Part shown: positions 46,386 to 53,459 of the stretch, piece by piece
Layout of the letters: each line of letters opens with the position of its first letter
How positions within the stretch are numbered: the first letter of the stretch is position 1
NCBI RefSeq assembly: GCF_004283755.1
Contig: NZ_SHMH01000003.1
Coordinates: 186,001-250,000 of the forward strand
Source: Pseudoxanthomonas winnipegensis
GTDB taxonomy: Bacteria; Pseudomonadota; Gammaproteobacteria; Xanthomonadales; Xanthomonadaceae
Direction: 5' to 3'
Length of the DNA: 64,000 nt
Program-made: the position numbers and the translations under genes
Notes under the pieces: generated by a model
Databases searched by the model: none
What the model was told of the DNA's origin: nothing
What the model saw: only the letters and a program-made list of their open reading frames with translations

Positions 46386-46515
46386 GACATGCTCTCCTGA
46401 TATCGGCGCCGCCCGACACAGGCGTCGAGGGCGATGCGAATTGAATCACCTTAGACCCCCGTGCCGCCATCCGGCTTGCGCCGGGAACGCCTACACCTGA
46501 ACGCGTAGAGGAGCG

Positions 46516-47133
46516 ATGGAGATGTGGTTCATGCTTGCCGCACTGCTTGCCGCCATGCCCGGTCCGCCGCCCAAGGCCGTGATGCCGAAGGGCGAGATCG
46601 AACAGATCACGCTTGCGCCGATGTTTCGCTATCGGTTCATGTGTTCCGAGCATCCCGTTGGCGAGCTGGACTACGCCGGTGATGCGCTCGGCACCGATTG
46701 CCTGGTCTTCGGCGGCATGGACGGGGACAGCGGCTTCGCCAGGCTCTATCGACGCGATGGACATGCCAATGCGGACTGGTACGGCTGGCACGCCGAGGTG
46801 CTGGCGCCGGTCGACGGCGTCATCGCGTTCGTCTACGACAATCCCCGGGTCAACACGCCCGGCACGCTGGGGCCGCCTCCGGCTGGCACCGTCCGCATCC
46901 GCACCCCGGACGGGGCGATCGTGACGATGGGGCACCTGGCCGAGCTGCGGGTGCACGTCGGCGAGACGGTCGAGGCAGGTCATGTGCTGGGCGTCGATGG
47001 CAACAACGGCAACGCGCGCGCGCCGCACATCCATGTCGGCGCGTATCGCGAGGCGGACAATACGCCGCTCCAGATCCGCTGGGACTTGCGAGCTTTGGCC
47101 AGGACCCAGCCGTTCCGCGAGTCGGGCGACTGA
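46516..47133 (+). CDS. M23-family (LytM-like) metallopeptidase
   Basis: 205 residues with a short N-terminal hydrophobic stretch that may be a signal. The LytM zinc site is represented by the first His/Asp region near PVGELDYAGDALGTDCLVFG, the WHAEVLAPVDGVIAFV strand, VTMGHLAELRVHVGETV and the HxH of APHIHVG. The canonical first zinc His (H-x3-D) is less clear than usual, so activity should be doubted until modelled. GAGGAG precedes the ATG. Confidence 0.8.
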   Translation: MEMWFMLAALLAAMPGPPPKAVMPKGEIEQITLAPMFRYRFMCSEHPVGELDYAGDALGTDCLVFGGMDGDSGFARLYRRDGHANADWYGWHAEVLAPVDGVIAFVYDNPRVNTPGTLGPPPAGTVRIRTPDGAIVTMGHLAELRVHVGETVEAGHVLGVDGNNGNARAPHIHVGAYREADNTPLQIRWDLRALARTQPFRESGD

Positions 47134-47261
47134 GGCGATGCAAGGCTCGGCGCGGGAGACGACCGCCGGCCCAGCCGGCAGACGTAGCGCCCGCGCGCGG
47201 CGTCGAACCGCGTGCGGAGGAGGCGTGCTTTTTGCTAGCCTGCGCACACCGCCCCATCCAT

Positions 47262-47303
47262 GCCCGGATGGCGAAACTGGTAGACGCATCGGACTTAAAA
47301 TCT
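47262..47303 (+). pseudogene. Truncated tRNA-Leu(UAA), 5' half only
   Basis: GCCCGGATGGCGAAACTGG begins a normal leucine tRNA. The D-arm follows, then the anticodon stem and loop CTTAAAA (47294-47300, anticodon UAA). After TCTGT the sequence no longer resembles a tRNA: no variable arm, T-arm or acceptor 3' strand follows within 160 bases. It cannot make a functional tRNA. The break lies in the anticodon stem, a classic crossover point of tRNA-targeting integrases. It differs at many positions from the intact tRNA-Leu next door, so it is not a simple duplicate. Confidence 0.85.
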
Positions 47304-47464
47304 GTTTTGTCAAGTCCTTTCTGCTAGAACTACCGAGCCAGAAGGTCAATAGTGACAACGGTTTGCGGGCATCCGAGCTGTAGCTTTGCAGCTAGGCTTG
47401 ACGGCCAGGGGCCAGCTAGGCGCCAGTAGATGGAGGTAGGTGTTTTCAGTGCGTTGAGCACTAC

Positions 47465-47781
47465 GCCCGAGTGGTGAAATCGGTAGACACAAGGGACTTG
47501 AACAATTTGAGCCTTCGGGGGGAAACGCCCGAAGTGAAGCCCGTCAAAGTCGGCGAACGCCCTGGATGCTTTTGCATCCGAGCCAACGCCGAGCCAAGCC
47601 CAAGCTACAGCTTGGGAAGGTGTAGAGAGCAGACGGCGGGCACCTACGGCCGCAAGGCTATGGTGAAGGCGTGCTCCAGACCACGAACGCCCTGCGTTGA
47701 GCAGGGCGGCGGCGAAAGTCGAAGTGGTAAGAAAATCCCTCGCCGAAAGGCGTGCCGGTTCGATTCCGGCCTCGGGCACCA
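47465..47781 (+). tRNA. tRNA-Leu(UAA) interrupted by a group I intron
   Basis: Exon 1 is 47465-47499 (ending GGGACTT). Exon 2 is 47732-47781 (starting AAAATCCCT and ending with CCA). The joined product is 85 nt. Acceptor arms GCCCGAG / CTCGGGC, variable arm CGCC-GAAA-GGCG, T-arm GCCGG-TTCGATT-CCGGC and anticodon loop CTTAAAA (UAA) are all intact. The intron sits after U34, the same place as in cyanobacterial tRNA-Leu(UAA). Confidence 0.92.
47500..47731 (+). ncRNA. Group I self-splicing intron, 232 nt
   Basis: The 5' splice site follows a U and the intron ends in G, both group I rules. TTGAGCCTT near the start matches the P1 side of the Anabaena tRNA-Leu intron as recalled. GCCGAGCCAAG (47588-47598) and GTGTAGAGAGCAGACGGC (47620-47637) are close to the catalytic-core strands of the Azoarcus tRNA-Ile intron, as is GCTATGGTGAAGGCGTGCTC (from 47657). 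Several hairpins with GNRA or similar loops lie between (e.g. GGCGAAAGTC). No homing endonuclease frame fits inside, so it is a minimal ribozyme. Confidence 0.9.
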
Positions 47782-47786
47782 ATCCA

Positions 47787-47821
47787 AAGCCGCCCCTGTT
47801 CACGCAGGGGCGGCTTTTCCG
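47787..47821 (+). terminator. Terminator of tRNA-Leu, overlapping the DUF2274 gene end
   Basis: Arms AAGCCGCCCCTG (47787-47798) and CAGGGGCGGCTT (47805-47816) are followed by TTCCGTT. The stop codon of the minus-strand DUF2274 gene lies in the loop region. Confidence 0.85.
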
Positions 47822-48042
47822 TTCTTGGGCTGTGTGCGCTTGAATCCCCGATCCCCCACCATGAACGCCTCCAGCATGTGCGGGATCAGCGTCACGGCAT
47901 CGACCGCCTCGCCATACGCCTGCGCGTGCAGCGCGGCGTAGCGGTCGAGGTCGGCTTTCAAGCTGGCCGGGCAGGCAAAGGTCAGTTTGACGCTTTCGGT
48001 CTTGGGCAGCGGCCCGAGCCGCAGCTTCTTGGTCGCGCTCAT
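47800..48042 (-). CDS. DUF2274 domain protein, end gene of the transfer operon
   Basis: 80 residues. LRLGPLPKTESVKLTFACPASLKADLDRYAALHAQ is typical of the short DUF2274 proteins that follow trbI in Tn4371-like elements. The helix-rich pattern suggests a ribbon-helix-helix-like regulator. The last residues (NGKAAPA) are read out of the tRNA terminator hairpin. The C-terminus may therefore have been reshaped at the element border. The ATG overlaps the trbI stop by four bases. Confidence 0.82.
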   Translation of the reverse strand: MSATKKLRLGPLPKTESVKLTFACPASLKADLDRYAALHAQAYGEAVDAVTLIPHMLEAFMVGDRGFKRTQPKNGKAAPA

Positions 48043-49310
48043 TGCGAAGCTCCCCGATTGAAGAACAGCGGCTGGTAGGGCCGCAGCACTAGATCCCGGT
48101 TGACGATGATCCGCACCGGCAGGCCCGGCCGCTCGGTCAGCGTCGGCTGGATGTTCATGTTGCGCCGGGTGATCTCCTGGCCGACCTGATTGATGCTGTC
48201 CTGTGCGCTGTCACGCCCGGCGATGACGATGCGGTTGCCGTCCTGCCGATTCTCCGGTGCGGCCAGTTCGGCGCTGACGCCCAGCAACGTCGTCAGCACT
48301 GCGCCGGCGACGATGCGCTTCCAATGCCAGTCCACGTCATCTTCCAGGCCCGAGTAGCCCGCAGGATCTGTGCCCACAAGGTTGTCGAGTGTCAGCGATG
48401 ACGTGTCCGGCAGGATGATGCGATTCCACACCACCTGCACGCGGCTCTGCCCGTAGCTGACTTGGCTGTTGTATTTGCCCAAGATGCGCGATCCCTGCGG
48501 GATCAGCAGGAACTTGCCGGTGGCCGTGTCATAGACCGGCTCCGTGACGGTGCCGATCACGTCGCCCGGTAAGTCCGACTTGATGCCCGTCACCAGCGCA
48601 CCCGCGATCACCGTCCCGGCCATCACCTGATATGGCGATGTCGGCAGCGCCAGGTTGCCGGAATTGCGGGTTTCCGTAGAACCGGCTTTCAGGAACGCCT
48701 CTTTCTGGTCTTGCCGGTTTTGCACGGCGGTTGGGTCGGCAGGCTGGGCCGCCGTCGAGGCCGGCCCTGCGGCAAGCGGGTCGAAGGCCGCGAGCGCGCT
48801 GGCACCACCGGCACCCGGCGCCGCTTGCGCCACCGTGGCGGTCGCCTCGCCTTGGCCGCCCGAGCGGAAGAACACCGACGAAGCCGCAGCGGCTTCCGCC
48901 TCCTTGCGCAAGGCGTCGTTGGGATCGTGGCCAGGGGCTGCGTAGGCGGCCACGGCCGGCTGCTGTGAGTTCACGATGGCCGGGCCGAGGTCGCCCGGCA
49001 GCGGCGGCCCCAGCTCCGGCACTTTCGGCGGCAGCTTCGAGTAGTCCGAAGGCAGGCCGTCCAGCCCTTCGGACTTCGAGACGCGATCGACGTTGTAAAG
49101 CTCGGTCTGTTCGCTGGCTCCGCGCCGCTGCGGTTGCAGCGACCAGATCGTGGCCCCGAGCACGGCGACCGACAGGCCGCCTACGAGGATGGCCAGCGTG
49201 CGCCGGTTCAGGCGCGTGACCGGGCGCGGCTGGGCGCGCAGCGTCACCGCCTCGGGCGCGACCTTGCCCGCCTGCGGCGTGGCGAGGTCGGGGGTGTCGT
49301 CCTGGCTCAT
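48039..49310 (-). CDS. trbI: Conjugal transfer protein TrbI (VirB10-like)
   Basis: 423 residues. TrbI bridges the inner and outer membranes in the mating pore. One N-terminal helix (about 38-58, TLAILVGGLSVAVLGATIW) is followed by a proline-rich periplasmic stretch. The C-terminal VirB10 domain carries VMAGTVIAGALVTGIKSDLPG and LLIPQGSRILGKYNSQVSYGQ. It is the last structural trb gene, two bases after trbG. Confidence 0.94.
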   Translation of the reverse strand: MSQDDTPDLATPQAGKVAPEAVTLRAQPRPVTRLNRRTLAILVGGLSVAVLGATIWSLQPQRRGASEQTELYNVDRVSKSEGLDGLPSDYSKLPPKVPELGPPLPGDLGPAIVNSQQPAVAAYAAPGHDPNDALRKEAEAAAASSVFFRSGGQGEATATVAQAAPGAGGASALAAFDPLAAGPASTAAQPADPTAVQNRQDQKEAFLKAGSTETRNSGNLALPTSPYQVMAGTVIAGALVTGIKSDLPGDVIGTVTEPVYDTATGKFLLIPQGSRILGKYNSQVSYGQSRVQVVWNRIILPDTSSLTLDNLVGTDPAGYSGLEDDVDWHWKRIVAGAVLTTLLGVSAELAAPENRQDGNRIVIAGRDSAQDSINQVGQEITRRNMNIQPTLTERPGLPVRIIVNRDLVLRPYQPLFFNRGASQ

Positions 49311-49312
49311 GG

Positions 49313-50305
49313 TCAGTTCCTCCGCGCAACGCCGTCCGTGCGCTCAATCCGCACCACGTCGCCCTTGTCACCGCCCAGGCGCAGTTCGGCCGCGCCGAAC
49401 AGCCGATCCACGATGTAATACGGCGAGCGGAAGCGGTAATTGACCAGTTGCCCGCCGCCTTCCGGCCCGATCACGAACAGCGGCGGCAGCTCGCCTTGCG
49501 CGATGCCGGCGGGGAACTGGATATAGACCTTCTGCCCGTCGTCGAACGCGCGCAGCGGCTTCCACGGCGGGTTGCTGCCGCTGACCGCGTAGCGGAAGCG
49601 CAGGTTCTCCAGCGACAAGCCGGAATCCACCGGCGCGGCGGCGCTGGCCGCCTGTGCCTGGCGCTGCAAGGCCAGCATCCGGTCGCGCGGATACTCCCAA
49701 GAAGCCGATGCCATCCACGTCTTTTCCGTCGAAGCCAGCTCCAGCAGGTATGTCCTGCGATTGGTGGTGATGACGAGATTGGTCTTGAGGCCCGAGCGGA
49801 TCGGCTTGACCAGCACGTTCACGCGCAGGTCGGCACCGCTACCGCTCGATGTGTCGCCCACGATCCAGCGCACGGTATCGCCAGCGGCCACCGTTACCAG
49901 TTCCTCGCCCGGCTGGAGCGAAACCACGGTCACGCGGCCCACGGCCGCATAGACCTGATAGAGCGCGCCATCCGTGAAAGGCCACACCTGAATCGCGTTG
50001 ACGTAGCCCTCGCGCGTGGGCGCGACGCGGGCCTCGGCATTGGCGCGCGAGACACGCACCTTCTCGTCTGCCGGCTCCGGCGTGGGCTTGGCGTCATCGG
50101 CTTCGGGCAACGGCTTCAACTGCGCCGGCATCGGTAGCACCTCGGGCACAGCCACCACTTCCACAGGCGCGGGTAGTTCAGGCAGCGGCTGGGCCTGCAC
50201 CGGCTCATCAAGCGAAATCACGGGCGGCGGCTTGCCCTGCGTGGCGCAGCCCGCCAGGGCCGCAAGCGTCAGCACGGAAACGTAAATACGGAAAGACAGG
50301 TTCAT
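49313..50305 (-). CDS. trbG: Conjugal transfer protein TrbG (VirB9-like)
   Basis: A 330-residue outer-membrane-complex lipoprotein. The lipobox is LAALAGC. A proline-rich linker is followed by the VirB9 domain, with GALYQVYAAVGRVTVVSLQPGE, TNRRTYLLEL and a C-terminal domain with FRYAVSGSNPPWKP. ATG 50305 begins the signal peptide and overlaps the trbF stop (ATGA). Confidence 0.93.
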   Translation of the reverse strand: MNLSFRIYVSVLTLAALAGCATQGKPPPVISLDEPVQAQPLPELPAPVEVVAVPEVLPMPAQLKPLPEADDAKPTPEPADEKVRVSRANAEARVAPTREGYVNAIQVWPFTDGALYQVYAAVGRVTVVSLQPGEELVTVAAGDTVRWIVGDTSSGSGADLRVNVLVKPIRSGLKTNLVITTNRRTYLLELASTEKTWMASASWEYPRDRMLALQRQAQAASAAAPVDSGLSLENLRFRYAVSGSNPPWKPLRAFDDGQKVYIQFPAGIAQGELPPLFVIGPEGGGQLVNYRFRSPYYIVDRLFGAAELRLGGDKGDVVRIERTDGVARRN

Positions 50306-51006
50306 GGTTTGGCTCCTTCGGAAGAATCCAACTCGCGGCTCCACGACAAGCCGTTGACGTAGATGCCCAGGGGGTTCTTGCGCAGGCGTTCTTCGGTGCG
50401 CGGCGGTTGGAGCACGATGGACACCACGGCCGTCCACCGTTCCAGCCCGGCCGTGGCGCCATTGACGTACCGGCGTTCCGTCCAGCGCACGTTGAAAGAC
50501 GTGTCGCTAGCGCGCACGACGCTCGTGATCTGCACCGTCACCGACTCCTTGCCGATACGCGCGAACGGGTCGTTCACGCGCGCGTAGTCGTTGAGCACGG
50601 CCGCGCCCTTGTCGGTCGTGTAGTCGTAGGCGTCGAGCCAGTTCTGGCGGACAACGATGGGGTCGATGGACAGCGAGCGCACCAGGCCGATGAAGCGGCC
50701 TAGGTGGTACGCGGTCTGTGCATCGCTGGGCCGGTACGGCGTGGCGGCTTCGCCCACGGCGCGCACCTGGCCTGCGTTGTCCACCTCCACCACGTAGGGC
50801 GTCACGATGGACTGCGCCGAGCGCCACACCAGGCCGCCGGCCATCAGCAGCGCGAGCGTCAGGCAGCCGAAGGCCATCAGCCGCCAGTTCTTCGCCTGCA
50901 CGCGCGGCGTGCCGATACGGTCGTCCCACACCTGGCCGGCAGCTTGATACGGCGTGGCAGGCTGCGGCGTGTCGGCATAGCGCACCTGCGGTTTCTTGAA
51001 TCGCAT
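50302..51006 (-). CDS. trbF: Conjugal transfer protein TrbF (VirB8-like)
   Basis: A 234-residue inner-membrane assembly factor of the mating pore. One helix (about 45-65, LMAFGCLTLALLMAGGLVW) precedes the NTF2-like VirB8 domain with VRSLSIDPIVVRQNWLDAYDY and a final WTAVVSIVLQPPRTEERLRKNPLGIYVN, the TrbF signature. Confidence 0.94.
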   Translation of the reverse strand: MRFKKPQVRYADTPQPATPYQAAGQVWDDRIGTPRVQAKNWRLMAFGCLTLALLMAGGLVWRSAQSIVTPYVVEVDNAGQVRAVGEAATPYRPSDAQTAYHLGRFIGLVRSLSIDPIVVRQNWLDAYDYTTDKGAAVLNDYARVNDPFARIGKESVTVQITSVVRASDTSFNVRWTERRYVNGATAGLERWTAVVSIVLQPPRTEERLRKNPLGIYVNGLSWSRELDSSEGAKP

Positions 51007-51018
51007 GGTCAGTTCTCC

Positions 51019-52404
51019 TTATGAATCGGAATCGCGCAGGCTCGGGCCTTGCCCGGAGCCGCCGCCATCGCCACCGCGCAAGGCGTGGGCGGTAGTAGTC
51101 GCGGCATGGGTGAGTTGCTGGCGGCGATGCAGGCGCTTGGCCCAAGCGGGCTGTTCCTGCGTCTGCGCGGTGGCGGTGCCGGATGCGGCCTCGCCTGCGG
51201 CACCCTGACCGGATGCCGCGCCTGCGCCACTATCGGCCGCAGCGCCATTCCAGCCAGCGCGGAAGGGAGCAGCCATGCGTTGCCCGGCTGCGGAGGCGCG
51301 AGATGCAGCGCCTCGCCCGGCTGCCTGCGCGCCTGTCTTGGCGACGTTGCCCAAGCCCGCCATTGCGCCTTTCGCACCACCGCCTGCGGCGGCGGAGCCG
51401 GCCTGGAACGCCGATTTCGCACTGCCAGCCGCCGACGTGGCCGCACGCGCACCAGCGCCAGCCAGCTTGGCGGCAGCCGGTGCCATGCGCGCGCCAGCGG
51501 CTACCGCGCTGCCTACACCCGTGGCGGCGGCACCGACGGCCACCGCCGTCCCGGCTGCGCCGATAGCCGCGCCCGCCATTGCGCCCGCGCCGAGCTGCGG
51601 CGCACCGGACACAAGGCCCGTGGCGATGCCAGGGCCGAAGATCCCCAGCGCCAGCAAGGTGAGCGAGGCCAGCATGATGACCAGTGCATGGTCGATGGAC
51701 GGCTCATCGGGATGGACTTGGAACTGAGTGAACAGGCCCGAGCCGATACCGACGATCACGGCCAGCACCAGCACCTTGACGCCGGAGGCAACCACGTTGC
51801 CCAAGACTTTTTCGGCCAGGAACGAAGTCTTGTTCCAGAGCGCGAACGGCACCAGCACGAAGCCCGCGAGCGTGGTTAGCTTGAACTCGATGAGCGTGAT
51901 GAAAAGCTGGATCGCCAGCACGAAGAAGCACAGCACTACGACCAGCCAGGCGAGGAACAGCACCAAGATGGCATCGAGGTTCAAGAACACCTCGGGAAAT
52001 CCCATCATGTCGTCCATCTGGAGGAAGATCGGCCCGCCCGCGTCAAGGCCGGTTTTTGCCAACCGGCCCGGCTGCAAGAAGTTCTCCATCGTGATGGCCG
52101 AGCCGGTGGCGGTGATGCCCAATCCCGCGAACGAGCGGAAGACGATGCTCGCCAGCCAGTTGAAGTTATTGATGATGTAGGCGAAGGCACCGACGTACAT
52201 CACCTTGCGCAGCAGCTTGGCGATCACGTCCTCGCCCTGGCCGGTGGCGTGGCTCATGGCCCAATACAGCCCGGCGATCGTCATGTCGATAACGATCAGC
52301 GTGGCGGTGAGGAAGGCCACTTCGCCCCGCAGCAGCCCGAAACCCGAGTCGATGTAGGCGGCGAAGGTGCTGAGGAATTGGTCGATGATGGTCACGTCAT
52401 TCAT
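51019..52404 (-). CDS. trbL: Conjugal transfer protein TrbL (VirB6-like)
   Basis: A 461-residue polytopic inner-membrane protein. Six or so helices lie in residues 20-260, including VAFLTATLIVIDMTIAGLYW and LFITLIEFKLTTLAGFVLVPF. A long Ala/Gly-rich tail (about 265-461) is typical of TrbL. It forms the membrane channel of the pore. Its start overlaps the stop of the lipoprotein gene upstream. Confidence 0.93.
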   Translation of the reverse strand: MNDVTIIDQFLSTFAAYIDSGFGLLRGEVAFLTATLIVIDMTIAGLYWAMSHATGQGEDVIAKLLRKVMYVGAFAYIINNFNWLASIVFRSFAGLGITATGSAITMENFLQPGRLAKTGLDAGGPIFLQMDDMMGFPEVFLNLDAILVLFLAWLVVVLCFFVLAIQLFITLIEFKLTTLAGFVLVPFALWNKTSFLAEKVLGNVVASGVKVLVLAVIVGIGSGLFTQFQVHPDEPSIDHALVIMLASLTLLALGIFGPGIATGLVSGAPQLGAGAMAGAAIGAAGTAVAVGAAATGVGSAVAAGARMAPAAAKLAGAGARAATSAAGSAKSAFQAGSAAAGGGAKGAMAGLGNVAKTGAQAAGRGAASRASAAGQRMAAPFRAGWNGAAADSGAGAASGQGAAGEAASGTATAQTQEQPAWAKRLHRRQQLTHAATTTAHALRGGDGGGSGQGPSLRDSDS

Positions 52405-52721
52405 GGCATGGCCTCCGGTTCGGGGGGCAGTGCCGGTGCCACGCCATCGGCCGGCTCATCGAAGCTCGGTGGGATCGGCGGCAGGTCGGCCAAGGTCTGG
52501 TATTCATCCGGCCCAGCCAGGCCGGAGAAGAAGCGCCGCCGGAAGGCTTCGGCGGCGGCGCGGCAAGCGTCCTCGCCCGTGGCCTGCCGGTCGGCCGCGC
52601 ATTGCGCGCGCAATGTCTTGAGTCGCACGGGATCGGCGGCCAGGGCATCGGCATGGTGGTCGGTTGGCTGCTTGCCGCAAGCGGCCAGCAGCACGACACC
52701 AAGGGCGAGGACGCATCGCAT
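52401..52721 (-). CDS. trbK: TrbK-like entry-exclusion lipoprotein, copy 1
   Basis: 106 residues with signal peptide and lipobox LLAAC (Cys15). The mature part has DALAADPVRLKTLRAQCAADRQ and EDACRAAAEAFRRRFF, the pattern of small TrbK/EexN-type lipoproteins that block redundant transfer between cells carrying the same element. A proline-rich tail follows. It lies between trbJ and trbL, the position of trbK in trb operons. A paralogue is at 60296. Confidence 0.8.
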   Translation of the reverse strand: MRCVLALGVVLLAACGKQPTDHHADALAADPVRLKTLRAQCAADRQATGEDACRAAAEAFRRRFFSGLAGPDEYQTLADLPPIPPSFDEPADGVAPALPPEPEAMP

Positions 52722-52733
52722 GGCGGCCTCCCG

Positions 52734-53459
52734 TCAGTTGCCGTAGAAATCCACGCGCTGCGGCGTGTACGGCGTGCCTTCGCCCATGAAACGCCGCCGC
52801 ACCTCGCGGGCGCGCTCCGTGGCCGCCGCCTGCCGCGCCAGCTCCAGCGAGGCGGCCCGGTCTTGCGTGATCTGAAGCCGCTGCGACTGGATCGACTGCT
52901 TGGCCTGCAAGGCGAGCAACTGGTTCATGGCCTGCATCGCTTGCAGCGCGCCTTCGGCCGACTGGCTCTTGCCAACGAGATCGGCCAGCACGCTTTCGTC
53001 TTCGCCCAGGTTCTGCGACACCTGTGCCTGCATCTGCATGGTGGTTTGCAAGCCGTTGAGCGTGTTCCGCCAACGCTCCTGCGCGTCGCGGTACATCTGG
53101 TCGCCGCTGACGGTGGCGGCGTACTGCTCGGGGTACAGGCGCGCGAACTCCCGATCGAGGTTCGTCACGTCGTAGGCTAAGCCTCGGGCCTGCGCGATCA
53201 GCCGCTCGGTCGTCGCCAGGTTGGCGCGCAACTGGTTCACCACGCTGGACGGCAGGCTGGCGAGGTTGCGCGCCTGGTTCATCAGCATCTGCGCTTCGTT
53301 CTGAAGCTGCTGGATCTGGTTGTTGATCTGCTCCAGCGTGCGGATCGCGGTCAGCGTGTTCTGCACGAGGTTCGTCGGATCGACCACGACCCATTGCGCA
53401 TGGGCGGTGGCAGTGCAGAGCATGGCCGCAATGGAGGCGGCGATAAGGCGCTTTTTCAT
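52734..53459 (-). CDS. trbJ: Conjugal transfer protein TrbJ (VirB5-like)
   Basis: 241 residues with a signal peptide (IAASIAAMLCTATAHA). A predominantly helical, Gln-rich periplasmic protein follows (LEQINNQIQQLQNEAQMLMNQARNLA etc.), likely a minor pilus component. The C-terminus FMGEGTPYTPQRVDFYGN is typical of TrbJ. The ATG overlaps the trbE stop by four bases. Confidence 0.93.
   Translation of the reverse strand: MKKRLIAASIAAMLCTATAHAQWVVVDPTNLVQNTLTAIRTLEQINNQIQQLQNEAQMLMNQARNLASLPSSVVNQLRANLATTERLIAQARGLAYDVTNLDREFARLYPEQYAATVSGDQMYRDAQERWRNTLNGLQTTMQMQAQVSQNLGEDESVLADLVGKSQSAEGALQAMQAMNQLLALQAKQSIQSQRLQITQDRAASLELARQAAATERAREVRRRFMGEGTPYTPQRVDFYGN

Noticed and set aside
47441..47450. 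TGTTTTCAGT as a Tn4371-type attachment core (TTTTTCA-like)
   Set aside because: Only a partial match to the usual core, and no matching second copy can be checked inside the window.
47330..47803. Minus-strand open frame with EAGIEPARLSARDF
   Set aside because: This string is the typical false translation of the complement of a tRNA-Leu 3' half, here mixed with the group I intron.
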